NCBI RefSeq assembly: GCF_000346465.2
Contig: NC_034009.1
Span: forward strand, 33,459,251-33,523,250
Length of the DNA stretch: 64,000 nt
Source of the DNA: Prunus persica
Lineage: Eukaryota; Streptophyta; Magnoliopsida; Rosales; Rosaceae
Direction: 5' to 3'
Numbering within the stretch: position 1 is the first letter of the stretch; every line of letters begins with the position of its first letter. The notes beneath the pieces are model-generated. The model saw only the letters and a program-made list of their open reading frames with translations, made no database searches and was not told the origin of the DNA. Shown in pieces: positions 35,229 through 48,800 of this stretch. The position numbers were made by a program, and so were the translations under genes.

Positions 35229-35868
35229 GTCCCACATTGAAAAGTTGGAAAACCTTGCAAGGGCTAGAGTTGGGCTACTCTCATTGCCAATTGATTTTGG
35301 GTGAAACCTTAACTTCTTTCATGGTATAAATATATCATTATCTAATGGGTGGCTGAAATTAGAATGTCTGTTATGTCAACAAAATTTGCATGAGACTTTG
35401 GAAAAGGCCGAAGGTGAGAGAAATTTTTTAAAAGAAGCCAAAATGAATAAAATTGCCCTGATTTATTTTTGGATTTCCTAAGAAATCCTTTACATTTACA
35501 TGTCTTTGGTTTGAAAGTTAAAAGATTTTTGTCTTTTTTGAAATTTTTTTGACTTTTTTCAAAAGTGAAAGTTTTTTTATAACTAAAACCTAAATTTACT
35601 TACATGGATTTAAACAGACCTTGAAGTTGAGCTACCCATTTGCAACATCAGTATAAAAGAATTCCCGTATATGCATAAATAAATAGGTGCTACCATGTTG
35701 ACGTTGATAACAAAAAATTAGGAACCACCATAACAGGTGTATATATACAATAAAACAAATAGCTCGCCTGAATACATATATACAGAGGGGAATGGATATG
35801 ATTAACTAAATATTGGATTTTTGAGAAGAAAAACAAATGCGTGATTGGAAATTTGAAACTGAAGTCTC
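35229..35868. other. Spacer with LTR-like remnant and dispersed repeat copy
   Basis: TGTCCCACATTG at 35229, followed by AAGGGCTAGAGTTGGGCTAC and a TATAAATATA box near 35325, resembles the start of a small plant LTR or TRIM, but no matching end was found. From about 35395 to 35605 lies one copy of a repeat whose inverted sister is at about 43500-43715. The rest precedes the 3' end of the PSK SIMULATOR-like gene. Confidence 0.45.
35395..35605 (+). repeat. Dispersed repeat, copy 1
   Basis: This segment and the reverse complement of about 43500-43715 share stretches such as ATTTATTTTTG, GCATGTCTTTG-like and AAAACCTAAATTTACTT over about 210 bases. It is non-coding and AT-rich. Its family is unknown to me. 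Confidence 0.65.
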
Positions 35869-38800
35869 TCAATATCTTGAATCTATCCCATCCATAACAT
35901 CCAAGGCATTAGTCTGATCCGAGTTTCGTCTTGCACTCAACTCCCTTGATGGGGAACTCCCAGTGCTCTTGCTCAAAGACCAAACTCCAGTTCCTTTCTT
36001 CTTGGCAATACTAAATTCCTGACTTTTACTAACTCCGGGAACCCTTTTCACCCTCCCAAGGACCTCATCTAACAAGTTTCGATCTTCTTCTGAAAGTTGA
36101 ATTCTTGGGGGCTTAGTGCTGTTGGTATTGGATACAAATCCCTGCATCTTGGAGTGAATATCCAATCCTCTACGAGTCGGGGACCGTATAGGCAAAGCCT
36201 TCAAACCACCATGATCTCCATGCCTTACAAGGTTGATCAGATGGTGAAGCCATGTCACTAGTTCAAGGATGTAGACATCCGTCTTTTGCTTGTCTGCATG
36301 ATATAGTGTCTGGAGTCGGATCAAGTTAATCTCAGAGGATGAATTCTTACCAAACTCAAGTCTGTCAAAAGAGAGAAATAAAATCAGAATCATCATATGC
36401 ATTTTACTGATAAGATGCATCTTATACTTTCAATATCAATTGTATCAGAACATATTGAGAGAGAGAGGCCTTGACTGACCCAGAGTTTGCCCATTCTCCA
36501 ACCCAACCAAAACCTTGATGTGCTCTGCCACAAATTGCAACATCAGAAAAAACAGACATGAGTGAATGCAAGACAGTAAACGACAATAAGTCATAAAATT
36601 AGTTGGAAAATTTCATTCAAAAGAATGAAAACAAACACAGGCAAAGCAATGACAGCAGCTTCCAATTAACATGCTACACAACATACTTGTTCGTATTTGT
36701 GGCAACTGGAACAAGCCACTGGAGAGTCTTTTCCATTTCAGCTTTGACATGAGAAACCAAGAGCTGCAGAAAACACAATAGGGAAAGGGATGTGATAAAT
36801 TGAAACGCTGAAGCTCCAAAATGTAGAGAAATGCAAACATGATGAGGAAAATTACAATAAATAATAATGGACAAATGTCTATGTATCATGCATTTTGTAA
36901 TACCTCTTCCTTGGCATCAAGAGTCTGCAATCGGGATCGTAACGCTTGCTTAACACTATTTGGCAACCCTTGATATAATGTGTCCCTTGTATTTGGAGGA
37001 AGGGAGGTAGGTCGGGACGCCTATTAAAGATTAAGATTACATTCTATTTTGCAAATTTATACCAACTCTATAAGATGCACGATATAAGGACATAAAGAAG
37101 TAAGCTTACAATGTTATCTATTTGGTTGATCATGTTAGCATAGTGTAACGCAAGACCAGCTACTCCTAGTCTTTGAGGATCTTTGCTACGCTCCACGCTA
37201 ATCAATGTCACACCTGATGAGTAAAGATGTAATTGACTGAGTGATAAACAATTTCGAGTTGTTCATAAAGTTCCTTGAAGCAGGATGAAGAAATCTATTA
37301 TGAGCAACACATGTATATCCATTAAAGCCTACGTATCCAAGCATCAATCTGTGAGATGTTGCTCCTACCATTATCTCCAAATGCTTCCAGGATTGCTTGA
37401 TGTGTATAAGTAACAATATCAACAAGTTTCTCCACTATCTGCAAAGGGAAAAATAATGTGATAGCATTAAGTAAAAAAGGAATTCTAATGAAATTCATCA
37501 TGTCCTGTTGAAGGCAAATAATGAATAATTGCAGCAATATCTTTCAATTGCACACATTGCTTAACCGCTGATTACTTTGACTAATGTCGCTGATTTTTTT
37601 GAATAAGCATGCACTGGCTCGAACAAATAGTAGCAAATAATTATGCCTTCTGTTGAAAAAGGTTTTCAAATTTCACGGAGCTATCCTTTTCAGAAATTTA
37701 ACAAGTGGTTCACGAAAGTACCTCATCCAAGTTTTTAGCCCAAAGAGATTTCTTTTTCAAGCTCCTTACAAGCTTCTTTTGTTGTTTTAAATCACTGAGT
37801 AACATCATGAGGCTCTCTCCTACAATTACAAAGAGAATTCCCTGTTAATAAATTACTGCATTGCTATTGTTCAGAGGTGTCAAGCAAAAATCTGACACTT
37901 AAACAATTAAAGTAAGCATTCAAGGGGGAGAACAAAATTAAAAGCTCATCCAGACGCTGCATTTTGTCAGTAAAAGTGGAGTTGATAAGCACTAACAAAA
38001 CTTATACGTAATTTGTTGTGATTGTAAAAGGGGAAACAAGGGGCCACAAAAGCATAACATAAGGTGAAAGAATGTAAAAATTAACTGCCAACCGTAGCAG
38101 AAATATTATTTGTTGGTACTATCATTTTGGTATCAACAGCAAAGTTAGTGCAAGTGAAGTATGGCATAAATGGCAGACTCCTGTGACAAGAGGTAGTGAC
38201 TGCAGTAGCGTGTAATATAAATTGGAAAAACGAATTCCAAAGGGAGCAACGAGAAATTGTTACAGTGTTATAAGTTAAGCAAATTCAAATATTCAAATGG
38301 CTACACTCACTTAAACTGGGAAAACAAAAAAACAAAAAAACAAAAAAAACAAAAAAGATTTCCATGCCTAACCTCTAAGAGGGAGATGCAAAGCCTTTGC
38401 TTCTTCAAGCTTTCGCCGGTAATCTTGTTCAAATCTGTCCAGAGCATTTAACTCATGGTATAATTCCTACAAATGTTTAAAAGGTTAGCTTCTACAAGTT
38501 TGATTTATTAGGTAATCCAATATTTAAATTCTAGTGTTATTCAAGTGTAGAGAGAGGAACGCGAAATGTCGATAAATGATGAAGCAGAAGTACTTTAAAG
38601 ACTAATTAGACATCATATAATTCAAAGGGTATAAATAATTAATGCAGCATGCCCCAAAATTGCATAAACACATAAAATTAAAGGAAAACCCAGAAGTATA
38701 TCAATGCAACTTACAGAAGTATGCTGAGCAAGAGTGGTCAATTCCTGCATTGTCATTTCTGCCTCTGATCTCAGCTGAGTGTAACCTAAATCATCGTCTG

Positions 38801-39793
38801 AATCTAATCTGAAATATGGTTTCACAGATCATATTAAAATTAGCAAAAAGTTATAAATATAATCATAGCATAAGCTCCCAAATTTGCCTCACCTTAAGAA
38901 GTATCTACCCAGGTTATGCCATTGTGGGTCTTTACACAGGTCTCCAAACCTTACTACTTCCCTGGAAAAGACATCAAGCTCTTCCCTGCAGATGGCCAGG
39001 AAAGTAAAAGTTGAAAAAATAAGAGGGAATAAATTGCTTCAACTAAATTCAAGCTATTCTCTACAGCAAGCAACAACCTTTTGTCAGAAGCAGCAATGCT
39101 TAGCAACTCCTTCATATCTTTGGAAACTAAGTTTTGTACAGCGTCTGAATGAAGAACCTCTTTCTTCAGGAACTGGATGTTTTCTTCTGAAAGAGATTGC
39201 AACAAGTTTGCGCCTTTGGTGATTGTATTAGCTACTTCGAACGATAAGATAGATATTCTATTGCCTCTAGAAGCGCCGCCAGTAAGAAATCCACTGTTGA
39301 CATTCAAATTAGACATGCTACTGCCAAGTGTGTCCAAAACTTCAACTGCCTTATCCAGGCCAACAATGCCAGCTCTTCCTATGAACGAGTTCTTTGGGGT
39401 GACCTACAACAGAAAACACAAGAATTAAAGCAAAATTAAGTACCTATGCATCAGTCAATACTTATTTCACGAAAACAATCTAGAAATTCATTGTCTTGAT
39501 TGCAACAAAAACTAACAAAATTAAAACTTGGTTGGTACCTTGCTATCCCCAGTCCTAGCCGGGGTTGAGGGCTTCAATTCGCGGGAAATTGAGGATCGCA
39601 GCTCGCCAGAATCAAACCTGTTTGGTGTTATACGAGGGGCAATTGCGTCAGGATATGAAGAATTAGAGTTCTCTTTCTGCTTGCCGAAGCTCTGAATTGA
39701 CTTGAGTTTCCCGGAAAACCTCGAAGTCTTCCCTCCATTATTAATATCGATATTTTGCTTAGCGGACGCTCCTCCTGAGCAAACCCCGCCCAT
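35869..39793 (-). CDS. PSK SIMULATOR-like protein (DUF3475 + DUF668)
   Basis: This is a plant-specific regulator of the PSI family; Arabidopsis PSI1-3 act in growth linked to phytosulfokine and brassinosteroid signalling. Twelve minus-strand exons: 39539-39793, 39078-39403, 38893-38985, 38715-38808, 38373-38466, 37722-37819, 37369-37438, 37110-37213, 36904-37020, 36687-36763, 36480-36524 and 35869-36361 (1866 nt, 621 aa). The start MGGVCSGG is a good N-myristoylation site. DUF3475 (about residues 125-190) holds ILSFEVANTITKGANLL and REELDVFSREVVRFGDL. A Lys/Glu-rich helical middle follows. DUF668 (about 370-470) starts RLGVAGLALHYANMI and includes GFGWVGEWAN. The C-terminal tail is Ser/Arg-rich with a proline-directed motif, RSPTRRG. 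Length agrees with family members (about 600-660). The exact PSI paralogue cannot be assigned. Confidence 0.93.
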
Positions 39794-42700
39794 TGTTTGC
39801 CCCCAAACTCTAAAAGCTTGGAAGATTGCTCCAATTGCACCTAAATAATAAGCAACAAGACTTACTTCTCAATTGCTTAGTATTTGCAGAAGAAAGCAAC
39901 AAAGTATTTCTTCAATTTCTCAATTGCTTAGTAAGAGAAATCATAGAAAATATAAACCGCAATTACAGAGTAAAACACCGTTATCAATTAAAAAAACAAT
40001 AAAACATACCTATTTGCAGAGAGGATGCAAGACAGAGCCAAATAAAATTTATTTGTCTTTTTATTTTTCTCAAAAGAAAAAAAAAAAAAAAAAAAAGGAT
40101 GATGAAGCTTGTCAAGATTATAGGCCTGGGAAGAAACAATGCACAAGGCAGGCTGATAAGGAAAGAGTGTAGAAATGAGAATGGGTTGTTATGTTTGACT
40201 GAGAAAAATGATGAGAATTTTCTTTATGACTGAATTTGGGTTGGTAAGGAAAGAGAGGGAATATTAACGCGTGATTACAAGGAACGGAAATCTCGTGGGA
40301 AAGCAGGAAACTAGAAGCAAACAACCACTCCCAGCCAAGTAGGGAATAGTATTTTTGATTTATACCTCCTAAACTCAAGACTTTTGTTTGTATGAATGCA
40401 AATTTGTAAATGCGTGATTGGCCGGACGGAAAAATCACCTCGCCTGAGACTGACGTCGCTGACAACCAATGCCTGGGTAACTGGGTCGTGGAAACCAATT
40501 TGGCAATTTCTTTTCTACCGTTCGTTGAACCGTCGTCTCTTGACTTTTAATTATCAATTCATCGTACTTTAATTATTTCCAAACAATCTTTGATTTTGTC
40601 AACGGTTTGATTGAGAAGGATATTTATTAATCAACAGTGAATTAAAAAAAATAAGGCAAGAAGAATGATATTTTACAATGCTCCCATCTGTAGACGATAA
40701 GTTGGTTTTGAACTTTCAACTGAGACATGTTTCGGCTTCTCCAGGATGTTTAGCTTAACTTTACTAAACTATCGACATTTGTCACATCCCGCTTGGTGAT
40801 CATGTTTTTTTTAATGTATGGAGATTTGTCATCTTCAAGATGTTATATTTAGAACGTTAATGTATGGAGATTTTTACCTAATACAAAGCGATATTAAGAA
40901 AGGTGAGATTTTCTTACACACATTGGTGTCTGAGAAAGTTACGTGGAAGGACATATATGAGCTTATGCTTACCGTATGTAATGCAAGTATATTCAAACAT
41001 AGTGATGTGGAAGGACCACCATTATTTACTTGAAAGTTCAATGACTGTGATGTGAGGTCGCATTGTTTGGTAGTTTGAATTGAAATGGTCAGATAACCAC
41101 GTGGCATCGTTCCATTCGCTTTATATTCTGAGTGCCTTTTGACAGGGATATTCCAGACTTTGAAGTTTCGCGGGTTGTTCCGCGTTGACTTTGATGATTA
41201 ACTCACGTTTAGCGCCATATACTTTGCCATGTCTAACAGTTCCAATTTGCTGCGTTTATATTTGATCACATTATTTTATCGTTTTGGTAAATTTAAGTAA
41301 TCTATAATTTTGTTGGGAAATATGAAATAATCTAGGCTGAATTATGCCAATGCCACTTAAATCTTGTTTGGATTTCCACATTGCCACCCAAAAATATTTA
41401 TAAAAAAAGAAAAGAACAAACAAGTGAAGATAATAATTAAAGGCAATTGTTATTGGTATCCACTCATCTTTCTATGTCAAACATTTAAAAAATGAATTTT
41501 TGGAGTGTTAGTAAGCATTTGGTACGTCTTTTAAGGTAAAAGATTAAAAAAAAAGTTACTAACTGTTAGTTGGTAAAAAAAACACTAGTTTTCAGTAGAT
41601 TTCAATGAACTCTACTGTAGATTTCTAAGAAATGGAATTATTATTACAAGGACGATGGTATAATTCTCAGAAGAAGCTGTTTGAAGATTAATCTTCTGCA
41701 CAAATAAAGAACTGGAAACCATTGGTCTCTGGCCCACCATTAGCGAGGGAGAAGATCCAGGGGCGACTGTGCTTCTTGAATCTTTATGAAACAATCATCC
41801 GTGAAATTCGCACGGTGGCAACGCGTTTGGGTTTTGACATTTTGCAGAGGATGGCAATTTTTGCTCTCTGGGTTTGTGGCGAGAGGTGAGGAGGTTGTTA
41901 ATTTATATGTAATGTCAAAAATGTATGTCAAAATGTGTGTTATCTGATCGTGACTCATACATGACCCGTATTGGGGGAAACACCTTAAACCACACATTTT
42001 AACACACTTTCTCATTCACCGGATGATGGGTCATTTAAGGGTTAGAAATGTATCATATATGATTTAATTAATGAAAATAAAGTATTCATTTATTGCTTTT
42101 GAGAAACATAACTCCACACGGTATACAAGGTTCTCTCTACTACCTATTCATTTCTCTCCCCTCTTTGTTGTCTTCTTCATTTGATCACTATCCCCGTCTT
42201 CTCCTCTCTCTCTCTCACCATTTCCCCTCCTACAGCATTCCCTTCCTTAAGAACTTCATTAGAAAAATATCAAAGTTTTAGAAAACTCTTTTGAAATTTT
42301 CAAATGGGTTTCACAACTATCGACAAACTTGATTTACCAAACTTAAGATGGGTTTCAAATGGGCTTTAGAACTATTGACAAACTTGCCTCTTTGTTATTT
42401 TGAATGGATCCTATGATTATGGTTCATAGATAATGGTACTTGAACCTAGCAATTAGACTTGGATTTTATTTTATTTTTGTAGTTAAAGACTATTGGATTG
42501 TGATTTCGTGTAAAAAAAACTCTGTAACTTTTTACCAACTCCTCCATGGTTAGCAAACACAACTGTCACCTACTCGCAATCACTCCTCCATATTTGGGGA
42601 ATCTCTTTCCTTTTTTCTTTCAAATTTTACTCAGTTATTTATTGGGGAATTTTGAAAATTTTGGAATCGGTGTACCACAGAGAGATTGGGTCGGCTTTAG

Positions 42701-42947
42701 TTATGTTCGGGAACAATGAAGGTTCGGTGTGGGGGAGAAATTTTTTCTAGCACCATTCTCTCTCCTCTAGCTCTCAGAAATCACTCCCCCCATTGGATCA
42801 TTCCATTATCACAAAGTATTATCCTTTTACATCTTCAGTTTGAAATTATTAAGAAAAAAGAAAAGAAATAAATCAATACATGATGTATGAGTGATGAAGA
42901 CTTGACTGAGAGAGAAGGAATGAAGGAGAGAGAGTAACGCTGAAAAT
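39794..42947. other. PSI-like gene promoter and intergenic spacer
   Basis: The first several hundred bases are the 5' flank of the minus-strand PSI-like gene, with an A run at 40076-40096. Beyond about 40500 the DNA is AT-rich spacer. I recognise no gene, tRNA or delimited transposon before the hAT element at 42948. Confidence 0.45.
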
Positions 42948-44109
42948 TAGAGGTGTCAAACGGGACGGGCCGGCCCAGCATGGCATGAGCTCAGCTCATT
43001 TAAATAGGGCACGTCACGACATGAGCACAAATATTAGTGGGACGTGCTTGGTATGGCACAAAGGCTTGAGCCGAGTAAGGATCAAAATATGAGGTCCAAT
43101 AAACTGGATCGACCCGTAGCCCATTGCCTAACATGGACCGAACTTGGCCCAAACCCACTTTAAGCACGACTTGAGCCTAAGCCCGCTTCAAACACGGCCG
43201 AGCGTAGCCCACTTAACCTTTATTTTTATTGTTGTCTTAAAAGATAAATGTCATTTGAATATCTTTGTCGTGATGGCAATAGTAAGAATATTAAGCATAA
43301 AAGAATATATGTATTTACAGGCTTCTTCATCAATACTGCAATGCACAAGTTTTAGAGTTCTAATAACACATCCAGCAATCAATAATAAGCTCTTGGAAAA
43401 AATTTCACTAGTTTGGACTTGGGAGGAATAAAACGGTATCCCCACCCGGGGATGTTTTTCTCCTACCAAACTTATTAGCCAATTATCCAAAAAAAACAAA
43501 AGTAAATTTAGGTTTTAGCTTAAAAAAAACTTTAACTTTTGAAAAAAGTCAAAACTTTTCAAAAAAGACAAAAAAACCTCTCAACTTTCAAATCAAAGAC
43601 ATGCAAATATAAATGATTCTTTAGAAAATTCAAAAATAAATAAGGGCAATTTTGTCCATTTTAACTTCTTTAAAAAAATTTATCTATCCTTTGGATTTTT
43701 CCTACCTTTAAGAAAATTTGATTGAAACTTTCCGAATCCCAGTATTTTCTATTAGCACAAAAGGAAGATAAAAAACTTGAAAGAAAGCAGAATAATTGTG
43801 ATAATCTAGTTTGTGTTATAATTTATCATGTTAGTCTCCCTATCTGATTGGCTGCCAAGAAAATTAGTACCACAAAAAAAAAAAAATCCAAATTAAATGG
43901 GTTGGTGCTTGGGCCCGAGCACGAGCATGGGCACGGCACGAGCTTGGCCCGGTCTGTTTAAATGTGGACTTGGGCTTTGAACTAAGCTGAAATAAATGGT
44001 TTTACTAAATGGGCCAGCACGACACTGCCTAATAAATTAAATGGGCCGGCACGACCAAACACGAATATCTTAAAAGCACGAATTTAAATGAGCCAGATCG
44101 ACAGTTTTA
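42948..44109. mobile_element. Old hAT-type non-autonomous element with nested repeat
   Basis: The left end is TAGAGGTGTCAAACGGG and the right end is GACAGTTTTA, an imperfect inverted match. Flanks CTGAAAAT (42940-42947) and CCGGAAAT (44110-44117) agree at six of eight bases, as expected for a worn 8-bp duplication. Both ends carry many GGGCCGGCACGAC-like and GCACGA motifs. The middle is interrupted by a dispersed repeat at about 43500-43715. No transposase is encoded in the 1162 bp. Confidence 0.72.
43500..43715 (-). repeat. Dispersed repeat, copy 2 (inverted, nested in hAT element)
   Basis: The reverse complement of this stretch matches about 35395-35605 over roughly 210 bases. It lies inside the hAT element, so it probably inserted there after the element landed. 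Confidence 0.65.
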
Positions 44110-45098
44110 CCGGAAATAGAAGAAGAAGAACAAAATTGCATATTTTGTACGAACTGAAAATATTTAATTTGGAAGTCAAATTAAATGCTAGTCAATATTT
44201 TATTGGATGAAACATTTAAGTGGACAGTTTAAAAATAATAATTGTTGTTATGTTTCCAAAAAATAATAAAAGAGTATTAATTCTTTAAAGAAACACGCAC
44301 TAATGATAGATGCATGAGTCATTAAATGGTGAATAATCGAAAGGTTGAAAATGTGTGTATAAATTTGTGGATTTTTGTGTGTCCTCCGATCCTGACTCTA
44401 TAGGTATAGCATAACAGTGCTTGAGAAATATCTTTAGATCTGGACCGTTGAGAAGAGACACGTGGTATGATCTCACGTGGGATACATGGAAGAATAGTCA
44501 AACGGCAAACAAGCAGAAGGTACGAATGTTGGGGTCGCACTTGGCAATATTGGTTTGACCGAGCGCGGAAGCGATGTGGACGCTTGATATTTGGAGCCCA
44601 TGATTATGTTTGTTTAAGCTTGAGGTGTGTAAACAGAAGCAGGCACGAGCCCAACCCGGTCAACACGTGAGGCCAATGGCCCAACAAAAGCCTGGTAGAG
44701 TAGAGTTGGGGTAAGTTCAATTTAATTTTAGTAATGTTTGTTGTTATCATTATTATTATAATAATATTTTGGATTTTGGAAGGAAGCAATATGTTTGTTA
44801 ATTTGAACTGAAGTAGCGTTTAAAGGGTTGATTTGGTGTGTGATATGGAGAGACGAGAGACACGTCCAATGATTAAACCAAAAAGGTCAAACGCTTTCTT
44901 GTCATTGCAAACGACTACTCAAATCTCGTTCATTTTTAAAATTAATTATGACATCAACAGTGAATTAGGCGTAATTAATTGGTATTAGTTAAATGCTCAG
45001 TCCACGGTTTGCTTTGATCATCACTTGAGCAACAGCCTAAGCCGGCACAGCTGCTACCAGCCTACCAGTCTCACCAGGGCATTGTACTAGCAGCCGGC

Positions 45099-45144
<46 letters not shown>

Positions 45145-45315
45145 AATTGCTTGAAGAAAAAGTGATCTCATTTTTTATGAGCTCCAAAAGAATGACAAGA
45201 TAATCACCAACTCCACTTGGGAGGCTACTTACTTGTTCAATATGGTAAGCATGTTTCTGAACTCAGCTTCTTTTTCTTTATTGGGTTTCACAATAGTATA
45301 GAATAAGATTGAGTG

Positions 45316-45353
<38 letters not shown>

Positions 45354-45820
45354 GCGCTGTTGATATTGAAGGCCAAAAATCTATAATTTATGAGCCTGAG
45401 TAGTATTACAATCAATTATCAATGCCAGGATCAAGATGCAAAGCATCCTTTTAAATATATATTTGGAGGAGTCTTGAGTTGTTGTTATAGATGTCTGAGT
45501 TATGATCTGATCCTACGGTTGATAGATATGATGATCAAATACTCACCAGAAAATAATTATGAATGAATGGTAGATTGATGGTTTTACGTAATTCTTCAGG
45601 TTGACGATTTCTTTTATAATTGCATGAGTTTCTGAGAAACCTGTGATGGAAAAGAAAAATGGAACTTTAGGGTTGCTAACAATCTTCTTTGTTTGACAAG
45701 CAGAAATGGCTCAGCTCCACTAGTCTTGTATTTTCTCAGCAGACAAAGGGACCACCAAATAGCCTACGAGTTGATGATCTCCAAACTAATTTGATAAGAT
45801 AGGATCTGCAAACTCCAACG
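44110..45820. other. Promoter and likely 5'UTR region of the LIN-like gene
   Basis: No protein gene is seen. TC microsatellites lie at 45098-45141 and 45317-45350. A plausible 5'UTR intron runs from the donor GGTAAGC at 45245 to the acceptor CAAGCAG ending at 45703. The next exon would carry a five-codon upstream frame (ATG at 45706, stop at 45721-45723) before the main ATG at 45821. These leader details are inference. Confidence 0.4.
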
Positions 45821-48800
45821 ATGGCTGCAAACTATAGATTTGCAATGGACCAAAAGGATATTGTTAGGGTATTAATTACCACAGTGGATGGTTTTATACG
45901 GGATCAGCTGATCAACAAAGAGCAGAGAGCCCAACATAGGGAACAATGTGCTGAGAGATTGGCAGCAGAAGATGGAAGCTGTGGCAGAGAAACAGAAGTT
46001 CGATACTCTGATCAAGCAGTACTTGCCAATCTGGACTGGGGTATTGAGGCTCTCGAAGAAGCTATCGACACTTCCAATATGGAAACCAAGCTTGCAAGAC
46101 TGGACCATGCTGAAAAGATGCTGCAAGTTTGTGCCATGTTGAACTCTGACCAGAAAACTGCTGGAGTCCCCAATTTTTATCTATCTGCTTGGGCGCACCT
46201 CAACTTGTCATACCTCTCCAAATTACGGAACAATGTCCAAAATTCAGTTCTCCATGTTATTGAGATGTTTATAGTTGACCCTTTCTTCTCGCGGATCGAT
46301 TTTGCTCCCGAACTCTGGAAACAACTGTTTCTTCCGCACATGAGCTCAATTGTAGGGTGGTATTCAGAGCAGAGGCACAGGCTTGTGATGGAAGTAATTC
46401 CTGATTCTACTGATCTTTCTTTTACAGCTGATTTTGATCAATTTTTCAGCGAGTCCTTGATCTATTCAATGAGGCCTGATCAAGTGGAGAAACTGCAAAA
46501 GCTGGAGCAGCTTTATGGAGAATCATTGGTTGAGAATACACGGCTTTATGCCAAGTACTTTAAGGATTGCATGAACTCTGATTCAACCTCAAGTAAGAAG
46601 GTGATTCCAATGTTGCCTATTGCAGAGGCACCTATGACCCCATTGCATGAGGTCAGCCGTTCAATTCCCGATTTTGTAAAGTTTGGTCCTATCTTGCCCA
46701 AGAGTGCTGGTTTTTCTCCCATCCTTAAGTCTAAGGATGGCACAAAAGAAACAAGCAGGTTAGTTCTCATCCTGTGGCCAATTTGGACACTGTGGTGTAT
46801 GATTTTAACAAAGTTACTGCATATGATAAATAAAAAAATACCGCAGTTTTAGAATTCCAATTATTGATTTATTTAGAGCTCTAACAAGTTTATACCCTTT
46901 GGACGTTTGGTTGAAACAGAATGAGTGTAACCTCCGCCTCCTCACTAAATTTAGAGTCTGCTAGATGGGATCCTCAGGTAAGGCTGAAAAGTCATTTACA
47001 ATATTTATAAGAAGATTGAGAAGTTTTGTAAATTTTAGAATAACCAAAGCTATAATCTGGTGCATTGTGCCAGGAAGGCATCCCTGAGGAAGATGAAGAT
47101 GAATCTGATTATGAGCCTAATGATGCTACTGTGGCTTCAGATCATGAAAAGGAAAGTGGGCAAAAAGTACAGCTATCCGTAACGAAGAGCCGGATACATA
47201 CTCCAGCAATCTTTTCTCCTTTTGAATCCCCTAAAACTTCTCCAAAGATTTTATCTCCAAAACCAGACATGCAGGGTAAAAACGAAGCCACTTCTGTGTT
47301 GCGCTTATTGTCCACTCGCATGACAGATTCAGCTATTGCCACTTCTTTGCCTGCATCTCCAGGCATGAGTAATGAGTACAGCATTAGCTCAGCAGACTCC
47401 GATTACGAAGTGATAGTATGACACAAACTCTACAGCTACTGAATCATTCATGACTTTATTTGTTCTATTTACTATATGCATAGCTGAAATGCTGGATTTT
47501 TGCTGAAAATTGCTCTTTGATTAGGAGGCTGCCACCAAAGGTTGCAGGAAAACCTATTGTCGGACAGGAAGTATGAATTCTGATCATGTGAATAGCCAAA
47601 AGTTGAAAAATAGGTGAAATATGTATAATTCATGAAAACCATCACCTTTGTATGTTCCTATTATTGTATTAACTTTCTTCTGATTGGTGCAGTCCCCCTA
47701 ATGAAAATGATGAAGGAAGCCAAAGCTGCGTTTCACTCCCATCTTCTGAGAAGCTGACAACTAAATCAAGACCACCTAAGGATTTCGTCTGCCCTATCAC
47801 TGGTCAGATTTTCTGTGACCCAGTTACCCTTGAAACAGGTCAGACATATGAAAGAAAAGCAATCCAGGAATGGCTCAAACGAGGAAATACGACATGCCCC
47901 ATTACAAGGCAACCCATCGCTGCTACTACTACACTGCCCAAAACGAACTATGTTTTGAAAAGACTAATGACATCTTGGAAAGAACAGCATCCTGATCTTG
48001 CTCAAGAGTCTTCATACGCTGAAACACCAAGATACTCATTGAACCACCCCTCCACGAAAGAAAATTCTTTGCCTGCCACTCCACAGAGAACAACTGATTT
48101 CCTAGGTCACAGGAACACTGATGATTATATCAACCAAAGGAACAAAAGATTTATGCGAGCAGCCGTTTCTACATCACCAACCAGTGTGATATCTCAAGCT
48201 GCAGTTGAGACAATCATCAACGGTTTAAAACCTCATGTTTCAAGTCTCTGTACATCAGAAAACTTACAAGAATGTGAGACAGCTGTGTTAGCAATAGCCA
48301 AATTGTGGAAGGACTCAAAGGCTGATCCTGCAGTTCATTCTTACTTATCTGAACTGACAACTGTAAACGGGTTCATCGAAATACTTTCAGCTTCTCTGAA
48401 CAGGGAAGTCTTGAGAACATCAATTTACATCCTCTCTGAGCTAATATTTTCTGATGAAAGTGTTGGAGAAACACTTACCAGTGTAGATTCTGACCTTGAC
48501 TGTTTGGCTGTTCTGTTGAAGAATGGGCTAGCTGAGGCTGCTGTGCTTATATACCAGCTGAGGCCAGCATTTGCTCAGCTTTCAGCCCATGATCTTATAC
48601 CTTCCCTTGTCCAGCTAATCCTGAGCAAAAATGAGGAATTGGATGATCTTCAACTAATAATGGAGCCTAAAGATGCTGCATTAGCAATTATTGAGCAAAT
48701 CTTGATGGGAGGAGATGAAAACAGCAGATCCATTAATGCTTTGAGTGTCATTTCTGCAAATGGTATTCCTGCTTTAGTGAGGTGTTTGGATAGGGCAGAA

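Noticed and set aside
41612..42015. Overlapping minus-strand frames with [20 protein letters not shown] sequence
   Set aside because: I considered a degraded gene fragment, but could not link it to any family or splice structure.
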